A stretch of 64,000 nucleotides of DNA from Heliopora coerulea (Eukaryota; Cnidaria; Anthozoa; Scleralcyonacea; Helioporidae), in NCBI GenBank assembly GCA_030142905.1, contig JASJOG010000017.1:558001-622000 (forward strand). Direction: 5' to 3'. Shown one piece after another: positions 37,901-46,900 of the stretch; positions within the stretch are counted from its first letter, which is position 1, and each line of letters starts with the position of its first letter. The position numbers were made by a program, and so were the translations under genes. The notes beneath the pieces were generated by a model. It made no database searches, was not told where the DNA came from, and saw only the letters and a list, made by a program, of their open reading frames with translations.

Positions 37901-40900
37901 GGCCTCAGCGGCGGTCATCTTCAGAGTCGCAAGAAGAGGAATAGTCAGGAACAGTCAGCCTTACAGCGCGAACCACCAACAGCGGCTTACATTAAAAAGT
38001 TGGAATGTCAACTTGGAACAAGAACCATTGAAACGATCACGGTTACCAACAGCTTACGAAGGAATTATTCAAAACTTAAGAAAACCATAAAACAACTTAC
38101 TCTAAAACAATCGATTGCCTACTCAGACTACACTCATATACACCAACATAGAATACTGACGTCACGCTCATAAACCCACCAACCACAGACGTCTCATAAC
38201 CAACTACATAAGTCACGTGATGAATCAGATACAGGAGGACTGACTGCTCCTGACTGTTCCCCTTCTTTCGACAATAAAGATGACCGCCGCTGAGGCCGTC
38301 AAAACTCCAGTCGCCGAGTCTTTCTCAAGACTCTCTAACCTGGACGATCTACTTTTACCAAACGTATCATTTCATTAACTTTGATGAATCAGTCCTGATG
38401 ATTTAGTTTCCTTGGATAGGAATAAACTTCTATTTCATACATTTTAGTTCTAATCATGCGTCATTTTTGTTGCAGGTTCAAGCTTTGGACCTTCGAGAAA
38501 GCGCCAGTTGAAAGTACAAAACGTTACCGACGATGACAACTGTCCCAGTTCTAGCACACTAATGCACAAATCAAGAAAGAATTTTGCCCGTTGTAACAGT
38601 CCCTCGTATGGAAACATCTCGTCGACCTCCTCCGAGATATTGAAAAGGCCCGAACCGGCATTCACATCAAGTAAAGAGAAAAAGATAACTAATTCCGGTC
38701 ATACTGTCGAGACCCTAGACAGTGATATTGGTGGGAAATATTCTAGTGAAGACGATAATGAAGATAAACTGTCGGAGTTTGATGAAAAGATTTTAAATCT
38801 CGCTGAAAGTGACAGCGAGAGTGATACAGAATATAGCACTGACGAAATTGAAACTCGTCCGTCAAACAGCGGAATGAAGGCAGGTAAGAGGAAGGCTCTA
38901 GTAAGTAGTTTAGGACTACATGTACTCGTTTGTTTACCGTGTCCGAGAGAAAATATTTGTACCGAAATTAGCCGACAGTTTAAAGTGATTTCTTACAGTT
39001 TTTTTTAAAAGTACAAGGACGCAAGTTTTACGAAGAAAAAAATGTGAATCTTGTTACCATTTTCGATGAGACTGAAACAAAGTGAATGGTAGAAACACAT
39101 TTATTGGCATAATTGAAACAGTGAAAACGGCGTTCTTCTGATCAAAGTATTTTATTTCGAGCTTTCGGTCACCAGGCTGTGACCTTTCTTCCTGACGAAG
39201 GTCACAGCTTGGTGACCGAAAGCTCGAAATAAAATACTTTGATCAGAAGAACGCCGTTTTCACTGTTTCAATTATGTCTATACCTGATCGCGCTTCATCT
39301 ATATTTTTACATTTTTTGGCGTCAAATATAGTTCCATGGAAATGTGTTCCAGCAGTTGCTATGGAAACATTGAAGTTTCAAAATTGTTTCGAATTACCGT
39401 GCAACCTACCTGTAGTTCATCTCGTAAAGAGCACGATAACCACCCATTTGTCTTACGCTAAACGTTTTCTTCACGTATAGACAATCATTGCGCTAACTTT
39501 AAAATAGCCCTGTGCTTCCAAATTTTTTCAGTGAAAAAGTCCATTATTAGTTTGATTAAGCTTAAACGGTAATTGGAAGTTATTTTGATACGTCATCGTT
39601 GCCTTAGCAACACGTTGGTCATCTCTTGCTAATATTTGTTAATGCCAACAATACTTTTTGCCTTATCTTATTACAGCTCCCAAAAAGTGTAAGAACAGCC
39701 CGGTTTTCCAACACTGTGTTTATAACTACGATACGAGAATCACTTTATGAATCATCGTGATCTTTAGTATATTTGGTAAAACAAAACAGTTCATGCGTGA
39801 ACTTTGTTGTTACAATGGGAAAACTACTGAATGTGAACAAAAAGATACACTACACCAAAATAGTGTTGAGACACTTGAAGAGTTACATGGTTTGTTTATT
39901 GTAAAGTCCTTGTTTCCTTCCCCTTCTGGATAAACTACCTAACCAAACCAAATTGCTTAAAACTCAGTTAACTAGATTGGTTAAACTTTTCATAACTAGG
40001 TACTTGTGAGTTTGTTCAAGATGTCCACGTCCACTAGAGTCGGTGGTTCAAATCAGCGAAAATGCAATATCTTTTCTAAAGATCTCTCAAGTGGTGAAGG
40101 TTGCTAAATCTACTGTTCAGAACGATTGTCGAAAGTTTAGACTGTATGGGAACACTTCGCGTTTAGAATGGTCAGAACGTCCTAAGTCAGATGCAGTTGA
40201 TCACATAATCAAAGTAATGAAGAAAAACCCAAATGCGACTACTATTGAGATTAACCAAAACTTCAAAATCAAGAGTGTCCACAATAACCAGCAAACTGTG
40301 GAAACAAGCTGCACATTCTTCGATTCAGGGGAATATAGCTCGTTGCAAACCCTTATTTGGCGTTAAAAACCAAAAAGCAAGGCTTTATCGGGTTGACAGA
40401 AGCCCATTTGAAGACGCTCATTTTCTTTTTGGAGAAGGCTTCGAGGACTGATGAGATTAAAGTGAGCGTGTTCAAATTGGACAATAAGCCAACTGTTTGT
40501 CGGAGAGCAGAAAACGCCGAAGATCCAAAGAACATGTCTGTATTTGTCAAACATGGTGGAAGGAATTCGATAGTATGGGCATGGGATAGCGACTTAGGGA
40601 CCGGGTGATTTCATGTTTGTCGACGATTTGATAGGTAACAATTCACCAATGATAGATGGTAACGCCTACAGGAAAATTTTGGGCAAATGCTGTATGTTCG
40701 TCCTGATGGCGCATGGGGCAGAGGCTTTTTATCGGTCTGACAATGATCCCAAGCATACTTCCAAAGTGACACGGGAGTTTGTTACTAAAGCGAAAAAAAT
40801 GTTTTCTGTTTCTAGTCAGTGCTCACACCACTTTTTAAATTGCGCGTCGATATATTTTTTTCGCTTTTTAATGCCTATTAGCTTCAAAAGCGCCGTCCGG

Positions 40901-43900
40901 ATTAAAAGGGAGCACGACTACCCGAGTGAATTTTTCAAAGGCTATAAAATAGTACGAGTCCAATATTAACCATGATATTACCAATCAATAATATACGCGA
41001 AAATAAGTAATACAGCGCAAAAAAGTTAATGCAAGTTATTGTTCCCTTGTCTCTGTACTAGGTTACCTTGAAATTGCACTACTCTCAGCCTATCAGTGTT
41101 GAGAAATTTTGTCATGCGTATTTTTAGCATTCTTACAGGCTTGTTGATGTATGAGTGGTTCAGTTATTTCCAAGAAAAATTATGGAAGATCTAGAAAAAT
41201 AAAAGTATGAAAGTAAACTCATGGATCTTATTCTCTGCGAAATAATGAGAAGAAACCCTGAAAACCACCGTATTCCAACAGTTTGTTTGGATAACTGTCT
41301 ATCTCATACTCAAAATATTCATTCTCAACTTTTTAAATTATTAATAATCGCAAACTTTCTTTTCACTCCAGAAACATCCATAACTTTGCCTGAGAAATAT
41401 GTCGTCGTTTTTGTCATGTTTTCTTCAAAGTCTGGAATTTTATGGGATGTCACAGTCATGAAACGTGTCGCCATTCTGGTGCACGACCGTGCTAATGAGG
41501 GGTGTGGGTCTATGACTTGGAAGGTGTCACAAACCAATTTCTATGGCGGTCATTCTTGTGAATTACTTTATGACGTCTGCAAAGTCATAGTTCCATACTC
41601 CTCACAAGTTCGGGTTCAGTTCCAAAATGGCGATATTTTTTCATGACTCTCACGAGCTATGAAATGTCGAGGCTTAGAGAAACAGTAAATTGTATGAAAT
41701 ATTTTCGGGGCGAATACGTGAAATTTTTGAAGTAAAAAGTAATCTTGTGATCATATGCACTATGTCGGTCAAACTTTCATCCTTCTGTATCGTACTATCA
41801 AACCGTACCGGGCCACCTTAATATCTTTATATTCTTTCTGCACCTTGACGTGATCTTTTCATTAAGTTGTGCTTCGAAAATAATTTTTTAAGACTGTGTC
41901 TAACCAGTTTATATTTTTCAATGCATTTTCCCTTCATATAGTCGCGGACTGCTTAATGCCTGATCAGATAGCTGTCTTGGAATGTGTGGTAAGTCGAAAC
42001 TTAATAGGAAAGTAATTCAGCTCTCTCCAAACGAATAAACAAACTTTTTATGACTAAAGCTTAGTTCAGCGAAATAAGTTCATGAGAATTTCGGCGTTTG
42101 TTGGAAATAAAATAATTTACTCTACAGGTTTCTATTAAACTTTCATAACAGTTTTTCATTGGACTCCTTAAGGTCCAAATCGCTTATATACAGCTGTAGA
42201 CCTTCTAGTAAAGTTTTCCTCGTTCACCATTATCACCAACTTCCGGTATGAATTTAATTGATGTATGAAATAGCGATTACAGGCTGCAATTAACTATTTA
42301 CATAACGAGTAGACGTTCTGTGTTTATATCCCGGTTAAGGTTGGATACCAATTTTGTAAATTACTTCCAAAACGTGCTCTAAGTTATCCGTGGAAGTTGC
42401 AAAAAGTCTCTAAACGATTTAATATGTTAAAAGAAACCATTTTTACTGTGAAAATCGCAATGCAGACGGCGGGAGGAGTCTAAATATAATACACAACTGA
42501 TTGATGGAACGTCAATGTTAGTAAAGATAGCTTTAAAGATATCAAATAGTGTTCAAGATTATTAGATTTTCAAGAAATTATTGATAATTCATGAAGAAAA
42601 CACTAAGGAAAACCATGACCGTGACGTGTGTTTAATGTTAAGCACACCCTGGTTGTTTTCAATAAACATTTTCATTAGTTTGTACACTGGTAAAAGATTT
42701 CTGCTTGTTTATGAGAAATTGCAGAAAATTTCAGTTTTTAGTCATGAATCTCCCTAACCCATTCCCTGTGGGCGCTCCCCCCTTGACGAGTAATATCGTC
42801 TTGTGTTAGCCAGAGTAAAATAATGGAAGTCTTATCCCACCGCGAAAGAGCTAATGCAGGATTTGTTTCAATAACATTTTTAACTGAACAAATCAGTAGT
42901 AAAAATCTACAAGTGTGGTGTCTGTTGACAATCCCAGTCGCTACGAATCCTGCAATCGAAATCTTGAAATGTTCATTCAGTCTACTGGATAGTTAGCGAA
43001 GTTTTTGCAAACCTTGGCGACGGCGACCATGGAATATGCAGCGGGCTTCATGATACTATCCTTGTTCGTTTTAAACTGTATAGTCAACGAGAAAGTGTCA
43101 GTTGATTGCAAAAACTAGGGTTGATTGCATAAACTAACGTACCAGTTTTACTTAGTTTATCTTCATCATCTTATGTTTCTTTTTCTTTTTTTCCCATTTC
43201 AATATAGCATGTTCTACGTTGTCGGCGAAAAGCGACGTTAGCAGAAATATTTTACAGTTTGTTTTGTACAAGTGGATCTTTAGAAGGCGCTATGACCTAT
43301 TTAGAAGGTGGAGAGGCTGAAAACGGTATGTTTGCGTTTCAACATTAACTGTATTTAGTTAAGGAATTCGATTATATTAAGGTTTTGTACTCGGTCGACA
43401 GAGGTTATAATGGCCGATTTACGCGAAACGATTGACCACCGACAATTTACTTCCTGGCGTATACAATTTAGTCTAAAAACCACAATTTCTACTTACGATT
43501 TGTTTGCTAAAGCCTGGTTCACACGTGGGCATAAGTATAAGGACAAAACAAAAGGCAAAACAAAGGAATGAAGTCAAGACTGCGACATAAGGATCGTCGT
43601 AATCATAAGCATAAGATCATAGTCCAAGCATAAGCCATGAGCTTAACACAAGACGAAACAAAGAAAAATTCTTGTTGTTTTATCTTTGCAAGTTCCTGAG
43701 GAGATATCATACTTCGTTTTCGTTTTGATCTTGTCCTTATGCTTACGTCGGTCGTGTGAACCAGGCTTAATGCAGCAATACGTCCTGAAGAATCTTGTGA
43801 GTTAATCGCATAAACCAAGACGATCAATCGTATACGGCAATCCTATCGTGTGCAAAAGACCTTTACTGTGACATTTGTTAAGAGCTGACCTACATGGCAC

Positions 43901-46900
43901 AATTGTCGCATACGACTGTTTATTCGGATGTGCATAATCCACTCGCGTTCACGAACTAACCTAGCTCAGAAATTATGCTGTCAAGAGAGATGATTCAGGT
44001 ATAAGAAAGTCACATGCGACAGTTGTATTGTGTTTACCAGCTTTTATATATCTTTGTGTTTCATCAAAGTTGGGCCTGTCTGCAACTGGTTGACGTATGG
44101 TCACATAACATGTTTCAAACGAACTGTTTTCCGCTTGGTACTTGATACCCAGAGCGTGAAAAAATGTCTCCATCTTTCAGTTTCTCTTCCATCTTTTTCG
44201 ACATCCTTCTACATTCTATCTTCCTTTCGTTCTCTTACTGGGTTTTAACCTCAACTACAAAACTATAATACATACAACAGACTGAACCACAACTTTTTCC
44301 ACATTTTTCCTAACCCTAACCTCTACCTTGGTATATTTCTAATTTCTACCATACATTCTGCCCATCTACAGGTCCAACAAGTTAAACCTGTAACATCTGG
44401 CATGACTGTATTGTAAATCGCATATACTAAGTTTTCTTCCACTTCTTCTTCAGTTACTTTCCATGTGGAGCTCAACAAATGCTCTTCAATCCCACATATG
44501 GCTGGCCTCAACCCTTAAGTGAAGAAATACTGACAGAATTAGAAATTACCCCTGAACAGTTCGAAGCATTATTGGCAAACCCGTTCCCGTAACCAAATTT
44601 CGTCACAACTGTCCCAAAACCTTTTTGGGACCTTAAAGACCTTAAAAACTTCAGAAAGCGTGTCGAACGATTCACTCCTCCTTTAGGACTCGCCATTCAT
44701 TTGCCACCCAGACAAACGCCACGTTGTACTTTTAAACAACCATGGTCTGATTGCCTTGATCCATGTTCAAAACAACTTTTCGAAAATTGTCATATCATAT
44801 CCTGAGGAAGAAATTAACCAATTAAAACGCAAAAATAAATACACACCTACCAAACTTGTTCACACTACAAATTTTCTACTTCCAAATTCCACGGATATCA
44901 CAATCCACCAGCCCTAGTGGCATTTTTTAATCAAGAGTCTAGTGGAGGAGGATTCTCTAACATTAGGAAATAATCAGGAAGACACTCCATTGAATGCTTT
45001 TTGATCATACATACAGGAATAGCACAACAAAAAACTTGTTAGTTTGACAGGTAAAACTCCACATGATCCACTTTCTTCTCTTTTGTCTCAAGGTCTTAAA
45101 ACTATCCCTACTCCACCAACTTCTAAAATTCAAACCTTCTCAGATGCTTTATAGATTTCGTGATTTTATGAAGACGGAGTGCTATCTTCCTAATTTTTCT
45201 AGTAATAGCGCTTTTCCTTCAAGGATACCCGGCATATGGGACCCACGTGTCCCCGCCAGTTACAACCTTGCTGCGGAGTTGTCATCATTCTGTCGCACTG
45301 TGAAAAACAGCAGCGACAATACGTACCGTTTTCACCCAAACCGAACCATACCACTTCAGAAATTATTTGTGACTATCGTAGCAGCAGGAAATACTTTATC
45401 AAACATGAAGTAAAGTCCCAGTTATTCGCAGCAATTTCGTAGTATATCCTTTCTCTCTTTGAACAAGCCACATCGTTGATCATAAAACGCATTAATACTT
45501 GTTCCCTGTTCAACCGCACATTCCTGTTCTTTAGCTTTCACCAAAAATTTATAAACCCAACATGCCAGGGAGACCAATTATCTCAGACTGTCCACTCACA
45601 CCCTTCGCAACTCTTCCTTTGTTGATTCTTACTTAACTGAAATGTTACCTTCTCACATGAAAGACGTGGATTAATTTTTCAGAACCATTTTGGACATTAC
45701 TTTACCATTGCCCCGCGCTCAACGTTGGCTACCATAGATGTTACGTCACTATACATTGATATTCCTACAGATGAGGGAATTCGTGCAACTATTCAAATTT
45801 TAACAGAATCGCGTGGGGCATCGTGGCTATTTTACAGGTTATAAAAATTTTTAAAATTTTGCCTAAGAGGTTAAATCCTTTATTTTCTTGGGTGAAGTCT
45901 ACCTTCAAAAACACGGCATAGCCATGAAACCAAAACAGCATTTCCTGCTAAGCGTAGCTTGGAGATTTGTTTACTGAACTCACTCTCAGAGGACCTGTTA
46001 CCTTGCACGTGGAAAATACTTATAGATGATATTTCTATTTTGTGGCAACAAGGCATGGACGAGTTTCTTCCATTTATCAGTTTACTTAATTCCTTCCACC
46101 CGATAAATCGCAATGTATGTAGTCTTTTCTCTCCAAAATTTATTTACATACTTCCATTTATCCGACAACCTCACTTTGGAATCTGACCAGTATCGTTCTG
46201 ATGGCCACGTGTGATGCTAAGTATCGCTTTACTTTGATTGATGTTGGCAACTACGGGAAATAGAATGATGCCAACATCTTCAATAATTCAGAAATTGGCA
46301 TGGCCTTCGATGCCAGAAAAATGCAAATTCCTGGTCCCAAAATTGTAGATGGGCATAAACTTCCCTACGTTATAGTATCTGATGAAATATTTGCTTTAAA
46401 GCCATGGCTTTTGAAGCCTTATCCAAATGAAAATTTAAGCAGGCCTCAAGCTATCTTCAACTACAGACTGAGTAGGGCACGAAGAACAATTGAGAACTCT
46501 TTTGGTATATTTCCTGCAAGATGGCAAATCTTTCGCAGACCCATAAATACATCACCAGGAACTGTGAATGGAATAGTAAAGGCACGTGTTTGTCTGGATA
46601 ACTATTTAAGGGTGACAAAAAATCCCTAGTATGTACCAGGAGGCTTCACTGATGCTGAAGATGCTTCTAGCAATATCATACCAGGAGACTGGAGGAGGGC
46701 AGTAGAAAGAGATGACGGTGCTTTCAGATCAACAACAACTGGTAGAGCTTTCAATAGATCCTCATTTGATGCAGTATCCACTAGGAAGTCCTATGAGAAC
46801 TATTTTAACAGCAGTGAAGGATCTGTTTCTTGGCAAAGATCTCGTGTTGACAGCCTTGGTAAATCAAGATATGAGGCTATAAATTATGAACTGACTTCAG

